DNA of 46,371 bases, from assembly GCA_945867435.1 (NCBI GenBank), contig CAMBIK010000005.1, positions 1 to 46,371 on the forward strand, in the 5' to 3' direction. This document shows positions 24,445 to 32,526 of the stretch, in pieces. The DNA is from Klebsiella pneumoniae. GTDB taxonomy: Bacteria > Myxococcota_A > UBA796 > SXON01. The position numbers were made by a program, and so were the translations under genes. A model generated the notes under the pieces. That model was not told where the DNA came from. It was given only the letters and a program-made list of their open reading frames with translations, and made no database searches. Position 1 is the first letter of the stretch. Each line of letters begins with the position of its first letter.

Positions 24445-25376
24445 GCCACAGTCTCCTGGATCCCGGCTTGAAGTTTCACGCGCGGCACCCAACCGGTGCG
24501 AGCGTGCATACGCGAGGTGTCCAGGAGCTTTCGCCGCATTCCGTCCGGCTTCTCCCTGTCCCACCTGACATTTCCCGCGTATTCGGTGGCGAGAGCGATC
24601 GCCGCCGCGAGCTTGGCGATCGAATGCTCCTCGCCGCTGCCCAGGTTCACGGGGTCGGGGCCCCCGCCGCACTCCAGCAGGCGGACCAACCCCTCTGCGG
24701 CATCGCGAACGTGGAGCAGATCGCGGGTGGCGCTGCCCGTTCCCCAACACACCACCTCCGGCGCCAGCGCGTCGTGGGCGACGACAAAGCGCCGCACCAG
24801 CGCTCCGACCACATGGGCGCGAACAGGGTCGAAGGATTCTCCTGGCCCATAGAGGTTGGTCGGCACCCCAAAGGCGCAATCGAAGCCGGTTTCCTCGGCC
24901 AAAGCACGCCCGTGGATCATCATCGCCCGCTTCGCCCAGCCATACGGGCCGTTGGTCGGCTCCGGCAGACCTTCCATGAGGCGCGCCTCCTCCATCGGCT
25001 GCACCGCGTCCCGCGCGTAGGCGCAGGCCGAGGACACCCCCACCAACCGCCGCACGCCTGCCTGTTGAGCTGCATCGAGCACATGGGTATTCGCAAGGAT
25101 ATTACCAGAGAACGAAGTGGCGGGATGGGCTTGCATCCAGCCAATCCCGCCGCCCACCGCCGCGGCGTGGAGGACCAATTCCGGCGCGAAGCGAGCGAAG
25201 GTCTGAACCACCGCGCGACGGTCGGTCAGTTCGCATTCCGCCCGACCGATCGCGAGCGGCTCCGCCCCGCGCGCCCGCAAGCACTCCACCAACCAACGGC
25301 CCAAAAAGCCGTGGGCCCCGGTCACCATTACGCGCTTCCCTCGCAGCGCAATCAGCTCGGACCACGCCTCGCTCAT
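24423..25376 (-). CDS. GDP-L-fucose synthase-like epimerase/reductase
   Basis: This 317-residue short-chain dehydrogenase resembles Fcl (GDP-4-keto-6-deoxymannose 3,5-epimerase/4-reductase) and its colitose counterpart ColC. Visible features are the NADP fold GAHGFLGRWLVE, HAAAVGGGIGW, SSACAY (family SSCIY, so the Cys is one position later), the catalytic Tyr145 and Lys149 in EPTNGPYGWAK, PTNLYGPGESFD, His188 in RAHVVGALVRRF, WGTGSATRDLLHV and KPDGMRRKLLDTS. The displaced Cys118 may change the epimerase step. It follows the SDR gene by two bases, and the repeat lipoprotein starts inside it. Together with the 3-dehydratase this suggests a deoxyhexose nucleotide such as GDP-colitose; no mannose guanylyltransferase or 4,6-dehydratase is in the window. 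Confidence 0.82.
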   Translation of the reverse strand: MSEAWSELIALRGKRVMVTGAHGFLGRWLVECLRARGAEPLAIGRAECELTDRRAVVQTFARFAPELVLHAAAVGGGIGWMQAHPATSFSGNILANTHVLDAAQQAGVRRLVGVSSACAYARDAVQPMEEARLMEGLPEPTNGPYGWAKRAMMIHGRALAEETGFDCAFGVPTNLYGPGESFDPVRAHVVGALVRRFVVAHDALAPEVVCWGTGSATRDLLHVRDAAEGLVRLLECGGGPDPVNLGSGEEHSIAKLAAAIALATEYAGNVRWDREKPDGMRRKLLDTSRMHARTGWVPRVKLQAGIQETVACYRSPS

Positions 25377-25378
25377 CG

Positions 25379-26314
25379 CTACACGTTGCTGTAGGGGTTG
25401 CGGATGCGGACATGCGAGAGGCCGCCGATCAACTCGTTGAGCCCACGATCGATATCGACCGCCACCTCGAAGCCCAGGCCACGCACGCGTGCGTAGCTAA
25501 CCTCGTAATCCCGCTTGTCCTCGTCGTTGCCGACATCGGCAAAGTATAGGTGGAAGTTCAGCTTACCCTGAAGAAGGCGGGTAATGTCCTCCTTGGTAAA
25601 GTTCATGCTTTCGTGGCCAACGTTGAGCACCTGGTCCTTCGCACGGTCCCAGTTGCGAAGCAGGTGGGGCACCACGCGGGCCATGTCGTGCACATGGATG
25701 AACGTCCGGCGAAAATGCCTCTCGTAGACCAGGAGATAGCGGTTCACCAAGGCCTGGTAGGTGAAGTCGTTGATCATCAGGTCGAGCCGAAGCCGAGGCG
25801 ACAGACCGAAGGCAGTCGCGAAGCGGAGCGCCACCGTGTTCGGCCGAGACATCGCCATCTGCTCGGCGGCGGTCTTGGTTTCACCGTAGAGAGAAAGCGG
25901 ATTTAGCGGCGTTGATTCATCGCACACCCCCAGAACTTCCCCGTAGTTGCTCCCCGTAGAGAAGTTGATGAACCGCGTTTCAGGGCGAATGTGGTCGAGC
26001 ACGGCGCGAGTGCCATCCAGATTGGTCTTCCTCGCTTCATCCGGCCACTTCTTGCACGCGGGGTACCCCACGACGGCGGCAAGGTGAACCACGGCGTCGG
26101 CGTCGGCAAGGTCGGCGGCGAGCGCGGGAATGTCGAGCACATCCCCCTGCCGAAACGAAAAGTTCGGATGGATGAAACATCCAAAAATAGGTTCTACGCC
26201 GAACTTGAGCGTGTCCACCACATGAACGCGGTAGCCCTCGTTCAACAGATGCGGGACAAGGACGGAGCCGACGTACCCGGCGCCTCCGGTGACGACGACC
26301 TTGAGGCGGTTCAT
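25379..26314 (-). CDS. NAD-dependent epimerase/dehydratase (SDR)
   Basis: This 311-residue SDR starts with VVVTGGAGYVGSVLVPHLL (NAD-binding GxxGxxG at residues 10-16), has HLAAVVGYPACKKW, NFSTGSNYGEVLG (Ser region), catalytic Tyr143 and Lys147 in SLYGETKTA, and RRTFIHVHDMARV. The closest families are UDP-glucose 4-epimerase-like and nucleotide-sugar dehydratase SDRs of polysaccharide clusters. The pattern lacks the specific signs of GDP-mannose 4,6-dehydratase. It may act on the intermediate made by the dehydratase encoded upstream. I chose the ATG at 26314; a GTG at 26332 would add six residues. It is in line with the neighbouring sugar genes (30 bp and 2 bp spacers). Confidence 0.82.
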   Translation of the reverse strand: MNRLKVVVTGGAGYVGSVLVPHLLNEGYRVHVVDTLKFGVEPIFGCFIHPNFSFRQGDVLDIPALAADLADADAVVHLAAVVGYPACKKWPDEARKTNLDGTRAVLDHIRPETRFINFSTGSNYGEVLGVCDESTPLNPLSLYGETKTAAEQMAMSRPNTVALRFATAFGLSPRLRLDLMINDFTYQALVNRYLLVYERHFRRTFIHVHDMARVVPHLLRNWDRAKDQVLNVGHESMNFTKEDITRLLQGKLNFHLYFADVGNDEDKRDYEVSYARVRGLGFEVAVDIDRGLNELIGGLSHVRIRNPYSNV

Positions 26315-26344
26315 GGAGTCGGAGTGTAGCACCCTGAGCCGGGG

Positions 26345-27568
26345 CTAACGAGCGGTGCCAGCGCCCCAACCCTCGATCGCTCTGCGCAGACGGTCGCCGT
26401 GCGCGGCCCCGAATGCGTGGTGGTTCCCGACGAACAGGCCGCGCTCGTGTACGGCCTCCGCGACTGGAAGGGGAACGGGTGCCCGGGCGCCGGCCACAAG
26501 GGCGAACGCCGGTTGGCACACAAGGTTGCTGCCCGAAATCGGTCGGGTCTCAATCTTCTGAGCTTCAAGGTGCGCCATCAACGAGCGCCGGTCGCCTTCG
26601 ACCAGCATCGGGAACGCAAAGCCGGCGTGCTCGGTGCCGGCCGCCTCGGGAAACACGCCCACCAACCCCGCCAGCGCGGCACACCAGTCGGCGTGGTTCT
26701 GCCGCCTGCGTTCCAGCCACGCAGGCAGGCGGCGCGCCTGAACCAACCCGAACGCCCCCGCGATCTCGGTGGGCCGAAGGTTGTAGCCCGAAGATACGAA
26801 GAGAAACCTTGGATCTATGTCAGGAAAACGCTCCGCCCATTTTGCCCGGTCGCTGCGCTCACGCACCCAGCCGTGGGCACGTTGGGACCGCAGAGCATCC
26901 GCGAGATCGCCATCGTCGGTGACGATCATCCCGCCTTCAATCGTGGTGATGTGATGGGAGAAGAAGAAGCTGAACGCCGCGGCTTCGCCGATGCCGCCGA
27001 CTCGACGACCCTTGTAGACCGCACCGTGGGCCCCACACGCGTCTTCCAGCTTCAACAGCCCTTCGAACGCGTCGAGATCGCAGGGTTGGCCCAGCAGATG
27101 AACACCCAGGACCGCCTTCGTTCGCGGTCCAGCCGCCGCGCGCGCCGAAGCGGGGTCGATGGTGAGCGTTCGCGGATCGACATCGACCAAAACCGGCACC
27201 AGGCCACACTGCGCAATGGGGAAGAGTGAGGTCGACCAGGTGACGGCGGGGCAGAGCACCTCATCCCCCGGGCGCAGCCGGCCCAGTTCGACCATCGCCG
27301 CGAGCATCAGCAGCACCGCGGAGCTACCAGAGTTCACCATGACACCCTGGGAACGCCCACAATATCGGGCCCACTCGACCTCGAATGCCCGCACCTTTTC
27401 GCCCATCGTGACGCGGGTGGACAACAGGGAATCCAACGCACCGAGCACTTCGTCGGCGCCGTAGGGCACCAGCACCAGGGGGTGGCCTTCGGCGGCATCA
27501 GCGCGTTCTATCGGCAATCCTGCCATCTCCTCGCGGATCAGGGCCTCGATGTGCTCACGGCGCGTCAT
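26345..27568 (-). CDS. DegT-fold sugar 3-dehydratase with His in place of PLP Lys (ColD/RfbH type)
   Basis: This 407-residue protein is a DegT/DnrJ/EryC1/StrS-fold enzyme. In aminotransferases of the fold the PLP-binding lysine sits in a motif such as SFHAIKNITCAEGG; here the same place reads SFFFSHHITTIEGG, so Lys is His205. This replacement is diagnostic of the 3-dehydratases: ColD (GDP-4-keto-6-deoxymannose) and RfbH/E1 (CDP-sugar). They use PLP or PMP to remove the C3 hydroxyl. LEDACGAHG, WVRERSDRA and NLRPTEIAGAFGLVQ are further family elements. No cysteine cluster for an Fe-S site is evident, which favours ColD over RfbH, but this needs alignment. It is the first gene of the eight-gene leftward run, divergent from patatin. 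Confidence 0.86.
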   Translation of the reverse strand: MTRREHIEALIREEMAGLPIERADAAEGHPLVLVPYGADEVLGALDSLLSTRVTMGEKVRAFEVEWARYCGRSQGVMVNSGSSAVLLMLAAMVELGRLRPGDEVLCPAVTWSTSLFPIAQCGLVPVLVDVDPRTLTIDPASARAAAGPRTKAVLGVHLLGQPCDLDAFEGLLKLEDACGAHGAVYKGRRVGGIGEAAAFSFFFSHHITTIEGGMIVTDDGDLADALRSQRAHGWVRERSDRAKWAERFPDIDPRFLFVSSGYNLRPTEIAGAFGLVQARRLPAWLERRRQNHADWCAALAGLVGVFPEAAGTEHAGFAFPMLVEGDRRSLMAHLEAQKIETRPISGSNLVCQPAFALVAGARAPVPLPVAEAVHERGLFVGNHHAFGAAHGDRLRRAIEGWGAGTAR

Positions 27569-27615
27569 GGAGGCCCAATATAGCGCTTGCCACCGGAGAG
27601 TGCGACGATGGGGGC

Positions 27616-28770
27616 ATGCTCGGCTTTGTACTATCGGGAGGGGGGGCGCGCGGAGCCTACGAGGCGGGCGTGCTTCGCTATGTGTTCACGACGTTGGCGG
27701 AGCGCCACGGCATCGATCCGAACCCCGACTTGATCTCGGGCACGAGCGTGGGGGCGCTCAACGGAGCGTGGGTCGGCGCGAGGGGGTCTGCGGGAGCGTC
27801 GCAGCTCTGGGAGTTCTGGCAGCGGGTGACCATCGACCAGGTGTACAACTTCGCCGCGACCGACTTCCTGCGCTGGCCTTCGAAGTGGCTGGAACGAAAG
27901 ACCGAATTCGGGGACGGGATCGGACTTTTCGACCCGACGCCACTGTATCGCCTGATTCGGGACGGCGTGCCGTGGAGCGACTTGCACGCCCGAATCGACC
28001 GGCGAGAGCTGCGGGCGTTCATGGTCTCGGCCACAGACGTAGGCAGCGGCAGAACACGGATTTTCACCGATGGGGACGTGCGCCTGCGCCGGGCGGCGAC
28101 TTCGACCCCGACGGCCTGCCGTGTCGGCCCCGAGCATTGCCTTGCGAGCGCCGCGATCCCCTTCATCTTCCCGGCGATTCGGGTGGACGGGCGGTACTTT
28201 GTCGATGGCGCGCTCCGTCAGAACACGCCCTTGTCTCCTGCCGTGGAAGCCGGTGTGGACCGGGCGCTCGTGATCGGAGTGAAGCGTCTCAAGGCGGAGG
28301 AGGAAGCTCCCTCCCAGTCGCCCTCTCCCGCCTTCCTGGCAGGGAAGGCGCTCAACGCGCTCCTCCTCGACCCGATCGAAGAGAACATCCGACGCGTCGA
28401 CGCGCTCAACGGGCTGATGCGCTGGGGGCAGGCCTCCTGGCCCGACTTCATGGAGCGACTTCGCGCCGAGCACAAGCCCTACCATGTGGTTGAGCACGTC
28501 TTCTTGCGCCCGAGCGAAGACCTCGGGAAAATGGCTGCGCAGATCTTTGCCGTTACCAAGGACGATCTTCCTTGGGCCATCTCGCGTCTTCTCAGCAGCG
28601 TGTCGGGCGGGGACGACCAAAAGGAGGCTGACCTGATGAGCTACTTGTTCTTCGACCACCGCTACACAGCGGCGATGGAGGACCTGGGCTACCAGGACGC
28701 GGCCAGGGCGGAGGAGCAGCTGGCAGCTCTGTTCACCCGGCCGAAGGAGCCCATCCGCACCCTCGGGTGA
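27616..28770 (+). CDS. Patatin-like phospholipase
   Basis: Patatin-like enzymes hydrolyse acyl esters of phospholipids or other lipids with a Ser-Asp dyad. In this 384-residue protein the oxyanion Gly loop is SGGGARGAYEAG near the N terminus, the nucleophile is Ser44 in SGTSVGALNGA and the Asp is Asp197 in DGALRQNTPL. The segment VGPEHCLASAAIPFIFPAI precedes it. The C-terminal 130 residues are helical, with a polar end. Cytoplasmic or membrane-associated activity is likely, as no signal is seen. A run of seven G lies in the Gly loop codons. An ATG eight bases upstream (27608) is out of frame. The gene is divergent from the sugar 3-dehydratase gene. Confidence 0.92.
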   Translation: MLGFVLSGGGARGAYEAGVLRYVFTTLAERHGIDPNPDLISGTSVGALNGAWVGARGSAGASQLWEFWQRVTIDQVYNFAATDFLRWPSKWLERKTEFGDGIGLFDPTPLYRLIRDGVPWSDLHARIDRRELRAFMVSATDVGSGRTRIFTDGDVRLRRAATSTPTACRVGPEHCLASAAIPFIFPAIRVDGRYFVDGALRQNTPLSPAVEAGVDRALVIGVKRLKAEEEAPSQSPSPAFLAGKALNALLLDPIEENIRRVDALNGLMRWGQASWPDFMERLRAEHKPYHVVEHVFLRPSEDLGKMAAQIFAVTKDDLPWAISRLLSSVSGGDDQKEADLMSYLFFDHRYTAAMEDLGYQDAARAEEQLAALFTRPKEPIRTLG

Positions 28771-28788
28771 GCGTGGTAGCTTCCGCCG

Positions 28789-30159
28789 ATGGCGGCGGCA
28801 CGATCTCCACTCACGGGCATCTCCGTCTTTTCCGGTGGAGGCATCGGCGATCTGGCGATGCGTGCTGCAGGCGTCCGATTGGAGGTGGCCTGCGAGCTCC
28901 TCGCGGAGCGCGCTTCGGTGCTTCAGGCCAACTACCCCGAGGCCCATGTGTTCTGCGGGGATGTCGCTTCCCTGAAGAACGAGCTGATCGCGGTGGCACT
29001 CAAACGGCTCAAAGGCAGGCCGCTCGACCTCCTCTTCGCCACGCCGCCGTGCCAGGGAATGTCCAAGAACGGGCGGGGCAAGCTGCTCAGCGCGGTGCGG
29101 GCGGGCAAGAAGCCTCTGCTCGACCCCCGGAACCAGCTGGTTTTCCACGCCATCGACCTGGCCCTCGCGCTGCGCCCGCGGCTGGTGGTTTTTGAGAACG
29201 TCCCGGAGATGGAGCACACGCTTATCCAGGATCGGAATGGGCAAGTTCGGAATGTGCTGGACGTGATCCGAGACGAGCTCGCGCCGACCTACCTGGGGCG
29301 CAGCGAGGTCGTCGAGTTCGCGGACTACGGCGTGCCGCAGCGTCGCCAGCGCCTGATCACGGTGTTTGCTCGCGAGGGCGAGGTGCGTGCGCGGGCAGCC
29401 GCGGGGGGGAGCCTTCTTCCTCCCCGGACCCATTCCAAGGCCGGCGGGGGCGGAAGGCCGAGGTGGACTTCGGTCAGCGAGGCCTTGCGGAATGTCCCGT
29501 CGCTCGATGCGCGCACCCTGCAAAGCGCCTCGTCACCCCTCCCCTTCCACACGGTACCCGTTCTGGATGACCGGAAGTACTTCTGGGTCAGCCACACCCC
29601 GCCTGGCAAGGGAGCCTTCGACAACCAGTGCGTACACGCCGCTTGCGGCTTCGACGGGAACCCCACCCACGGGGCACGTCGCGATGAGCGCGGGATCAAT
29701 CGTGCGAATGGCGATACGCCGATTCGGTGCGCGCGCTGCGGCGAGCTGCTCCCTCGACCGTGGGTCGTCGAGGGCGGCCGCCATCGGATCATGTCGGGCT
29801 TCACCAGCGCCTACAAGCGGATGGCGGGCGACCTCCCCGCCAGCGCCCTCACACGGAACCTTTCGTATGCCTGCAGCGACCAAAAGCTGCATCCCACGGA
29901 GCACCGAGTGCTCTCCTTGCATGAGGCGTTCATCCTTCACACCGTGGCCGACTACGCGTTCACCTGGCGGCGTGCGGATGGCCGAACGCTCTCCAAAAAG
30001 ACGATAAGGGAGATCCTCGGCGAGAGCATCCCGCCTCGCGGGCTGCAGTTGATCTTCGAGCACCTCCTCGCAGGGCTCCCCACTCAGGCGAAAACAGGAT
30101 GGAATCGGACCTCCGCATCGACGCCGGCCTCACCATCCCCGGCACCGAACTGCGCGTGA
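28789..30159 (+). CDS. Orphan cytosine-5 DNA methyltransferase with cysteine knuckle
   Basis: This 456-residue protein is a C5-cytosine DNA methyltransferase. Motif I (SVFSGGGIGDLAMRAAG) binds AdoMet, motif IV has the catalytic Cys88 in ATPPCQGMS, motif VI is VVFENVPEM (Glu136) and motif VIII QRRQRL; motif IX/X is HRVLSLHEAFILHT near the end. The target-recognition region (about 195-355) contains Cys281, Cys286, Cys314 and Cys317 (CX4C and CX2C), suggesting a zinc knuckle. No restriction endonuclease or specificity gene is adjacent, so it is probably orphan and epigenetic or protective. The 3' end overlaps arfB by 61 bases; the last about 20 residues are therefore probably not conserved. Confidence 0.9.
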   Translation: MAAARSPLTGISVFSGGGIGDLAMRAAGVRLEVACELLAERASVLQANYPEAHVFCGDVASLKNELIAVALKRLKGRPLDLLFATPPCQGMSKNGRGKLLSAVRAGKKPLLDPRNQLVFHAIDLALALRPRLVVFENVPEMEHTLIQDRNGQVRNVLDVIRDELAPTYLGRSEVVEFADYGVPQRRQRLITVFAREGEVRARAAAGGSLLPPRTHSKAGGGGRPRWTSVSEALRNVPSLDARTLQSASSPLPFHTVPVLDDRKYFWVSHTPPGKGAFDNQCVHAACGFDGNPTHGARRDERGINRANGDTPIRCARCGELLPRPWVVEGGRHRIMSGFTSAYKRMAGDLPASALTRNLSYACSDQKLHPTEHRVLSLHEAFILHTVADYAFTWRRADGRTLSKKTIREILGESIPPRGLQLIFEHLLAGLPTQAKTGWNRTSASTPASPSPAPNCA

Positions 30160-30527
30160 CCACGAGCCGCTCGGGGGGCCCCGGCGGGCAGGGCGTGAAC
30201 ACCACCGACAGCCGGGTAACCCTGCGTTGGAACGTGCAAAGCTCCGCGGCCCTTGGCGAGGAAGCGCGCGAACGACTGGTGGCGCGCCTGGACCGCCGGG
30301 TGACGGCAGAAGGGGACGTGAGCGTGTCGGTGAGCGACGAGCGCAGCCAGCTCAGCAATCGCGCCACCGCCCGGGAGCGGCTCGCTGCGATGGTGCGGGG
30401 CGCGCGAATCGTGCAGCGGGTACGGCGGCCTACGCGGCCTACGCGCGGGTCGAAGGAACGCAGGCTCGTCGCCAAAAAGGCGCGTGGCGCGAAGCTCAAG
30501 AATCGGGAACCGGGATCATCGGACTGA
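30099..30527 (+). CDS. arfB: ArfB-like peptidyl-tRNA hydrolase for ribosome rescue
   Basis: ArfB (YaeJ) frees ribosomes stalled at the 3' end of mRNAs by hydrolysing peptidyl-tRNA. This 142-residue protein matches the family length (E. coli about 140). The GGQ motif is at residues 29-31 in SRSGGPGGQGVNTTDSRV, preceded by the LTIPGTELRVT strand. The C-terminal tail (SKERRLVAKKARGAKLKNR) is rich in Lys and Arg, as in ArfB, where it enters the mRNA channel. It starts inside the 3' end of the methyltransferase gene. The assignment is firm because class-I release factors are about 360 residues with extra domains. Confidence 0.94.
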   Translation: MESDLRIDAGLTIPGTELRVTTSRSGGPGGQGVNTTDSRVTLRWNVQSSAALGEEARERLVARLDRRVTAEGDVSVSVSDERSQLSNRATARERLAAMVRGARIVQRVRRPTRPTRGSKERRLVAKKARGAKLKNREPGSSD

Positions 30528-30662
30528 GGGGCCCCCGAAGGCGAGGACATCGCCGGCGATGGTTCCGCCGATGGGTCACGGGCGTCAGGCGATGTGGTTT
30601 TCGCGATGGAGACGTTCTGCGCCTCCTCCGGCCAATTCACCGCCGCACTTTAGGCCACCGCC
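30528..30662. other. Convergent intergenic stretch with a 14-bp palindrome
   Basis: These 135 bases separate arfB from the leucine-rich-repeat lipoprotein gene; the two genes converge. A perfect 14-bp palindrome (CATCGCCGGCGATG) lies at 30548-30561. It has no loop and no T-run, so it is not a convincing terminator. I see no supported gene in this stretch. Confidence 0.35.
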
Positions 30663-32510
30663 CTACTGATTCCCGCTGATCGTGCAATCCGCGAGATCGC
30701 CCCGGGTCCGCACACACAAGGCCTCCACGTCGGCTGTGGGGAGGAACGGATTGTCCTCCACCGCAAACTCGTCGTCCACGGTGCCTAGCGCGGCGAGCGC
30801 GTCCAGGTTGGCCAACGCCGGGTTGTCGGTGACCACGAAGCGGCGAAGCTCCGCGACCGATTCCAGGCCTTCCAACGACAGGAGCAGGTCGTTGTCATCC
30901 AAGGTGAGGTCGTCACGCGAGCCGCCCTCCCAGCCTTCAAGGCCGTAAAGGTTGGGCAGGGCATCGAGGTCGTAGAGGCCGAGATCGCCCAGATCGAGGC
31001 CAGAGAGCGCCTCGAGCGTATTGAGGCTCGGCAGATCGGCGAGTTGAAGGTCGGAGACCTTGGTGAGCGAGACCATTCCTTCCAGCGAGGCGAGGCGGCT
31101 GTCCCACAGCTCAAAAGTGCCGACGCTCGTCAGGCCCGACAGCCCAGAAAGCGAGGTGACGCCAGCCTCTCCGAGCGAAAGCGTGCCCACCGACGACACC
31201 CCCGCGAGAGCACCGAAATCCGTGACCGCGTTCCCGCTCAGGTGAAGGTAGTCGAAGGTGACCACGCCCACGAGCGCCGAGAGGTCGCCCAGGGACCCGT
31301 TGTTGTAGACAAGCACCTGCCCCGCATCGTCGCCCACCGCATGCAGCGCCTCCACATCGGCCAAAACGTCGTTGTCGTGCACTGAAACGCGTGCCAACTG
31401 GGTGAGCCCGGACAAGCCCGCCAGCGTTGCCAACCGTGAATTGTCCGCCACCTCCAGCTCGTCGAGGCGGCTCAGACCCCCGAGACCCTCCAGCGTCGGT
31501 AGGCCCGTTCCCGTGATCGTGAGGAGGCTGGAGTCGGTGAGGGCGAACAGACCCGCGACGGAAGCCAAGGCAGGAAGCGACGAAAGCGTGACCCACTGGG
31601 CCGATTCCAATCCGGAGAGCCCGTCCAGGTCTGTGAGCGAATCAAGCTGGTCCAGCTCCAGCACCGTCGCCTCTCCCACGCCTGCCAGGCCATCGACGTT
31701 CGCCAGCCGAGGCAGCTCCAGCAACTGAAGGGTGGACAGCGAACCCTGCAAACTTTCCAGCGACTGGATGGATTCCAGGGAGGGCATGTCCCAGAGTTCG
31801 ATCTCCGTCGCCATCCGCAGGTTGTCGAGGCCGTCCAAAGAAACGAGGTCGGGATTCCCGATCAGCTCCAGGCGGGTGACCTTGGCGACGCCCTCCAACC
31901 CGTGCAGCGACGTGAGCGACGAGGTCCACACCCGCAGCCCGCCATCGACCTCGCAGAGACACTCCAGGCCGGTCAGGTCGTCGGTTGTGCGGCCGATGAT
32001 CTGAATGTTGCCCTTCACATTGGAATACCGCTCGCAAAACCAGGAGATGTCGTCACTTCCGCCCACCGAGACATTGCCTTCGTAGGTGGGTCCAAGGTCG
32101 GCGCAGGTGGCGTCTACGTCGGTGCAGTCCTGGTCGATTCCATCGTACGGCGTATCGGTCGCCGTGGGGTAGCGGGCGGGGTCTGCGTCGTCGCAGTCCA
32201 GGTCGTCCGCCACATGACCGGCGGGCTGTTCGCAGGCGTAGATCGCGATCCTGAAGTCCCCGGACCCATCGCCGTCCGCGTCCTGGAACCACAGCGATTC
32301 CACCTCCTCGTCTGTCTCCCCGTCGCAATCGTCATCGACCTCGTTGCAGATCTCCTCTGCTTCAGGAAACACGGCAGGATCTGCGTCATCGCAGTCGCCC
32401 CCACCTGGAGTCACCCCATCCAGATCACCATCAAGTGTGGATGGGTCCGGACCGTTCCCGGCCGAATCGGGGGGGGAGTCACAGGCGGTCAACAACGCGA
32501 GGAGGAGCAT
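30663..32510 (-). CDS. MopE-motif plus leucine-rich-repeat lipoprotein
   Basis: This 615-residue lipoprotein begins MLLLALLTACDSPPD; a TTG six bases upstream (32516) would add Leu-Arg. Residues about 20-135 contain two MopE-type metal units (GGDCDDADPAVFPEAEEICN with EVDDDCDG, and DLDCDDADPARYPTATDTPY with DGIDQDC). The remainder, about 150-600, is a run of about 15 leucine-rich or receptor-L-like repeats of the type LxxLxGLxGLxxLxxLxLxxxxxL, typical of adhesion or binding proteins. A cysteine pair (FCERYSN, LECLCEVDGG) caps the repeats. It is the last gene of the leftward operon with a GT2 glycosyltransferase (16 bp gap). An eight-C tract covers codons 12-14. Confidence 0.85.
   Translation of the reverse strand: MLLLALLTACDSPPDSAGNGPDPSTLDGDLDGVTPGGGDCDDADPAVFPEAEEICNEVDDDCDGETDEEVESLWFQDADGDGSGDFRIAIYACEQPAGHVADDLDCDDADPARYPTATDTPYDGIDQDCTDVDATCADLGPTYEGNVSVGGSDDISWFCERYSNVKGNIQIIGRTTDDLTGLECLCEVDGGLRVWTSSLTSLHGLEGVAKVTRLELIGNPDLVSLDGLDNLRMATEIELWDMPSLESIQSLESLQGSLSTLQLLELPRLANVDGLAGVGEATVLELDQLDSLTDLDGLSGLESAQWVTLSSLPALASVAGLFALTDSSLLTITGTGLPTLEGLGGLSRLDELEVADNSRLATLAGLSGLTQLARVSVHDNDVLADVEALHAVGDDAGQVLVYNNGSLGDLSALVGVVTFDYLHLSGNAVTDFGALAGVSSVGTLSLGEAGVTSLSGLSGLTSVGTFELWDSRLASLEGMVSLTKVSDLQLADLPSLNTLEALSGLDLGDLGLYDLDALPNLYGLEGWEGGSRDDLTLDDNDLLLSLEGLESVAELRRFVVTDNPALANLDALAALGTVDDEFAVEDNPFLPTADVEALCVRTRGDLADCTISGNQ
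32469..32476 (-). repeat. Eight-C run in the MopE/LRR lipoprotein gene
   Basis: A run of eight C on the coding strand covers codons 12-14 (SPP) right after the lipidated Cys. A slip would shift the frame before the metal motifs. Confidence 0.4.
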
Positions 32511-32526
32511 CCGCAACGGTAGCCCA

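Noticed and set aside
27631-29523. 630-codon minus-strand frame
   Set aside because: It is antisense to patatin and the methyltransferase, both with all catalytic motifs.
29960-30640. 226-codon minus-strand frame over arfB
   Set aside because: Antisense to arfB and the methyltransferase end; only the first 50 residues look protein-like and no family is recognised.
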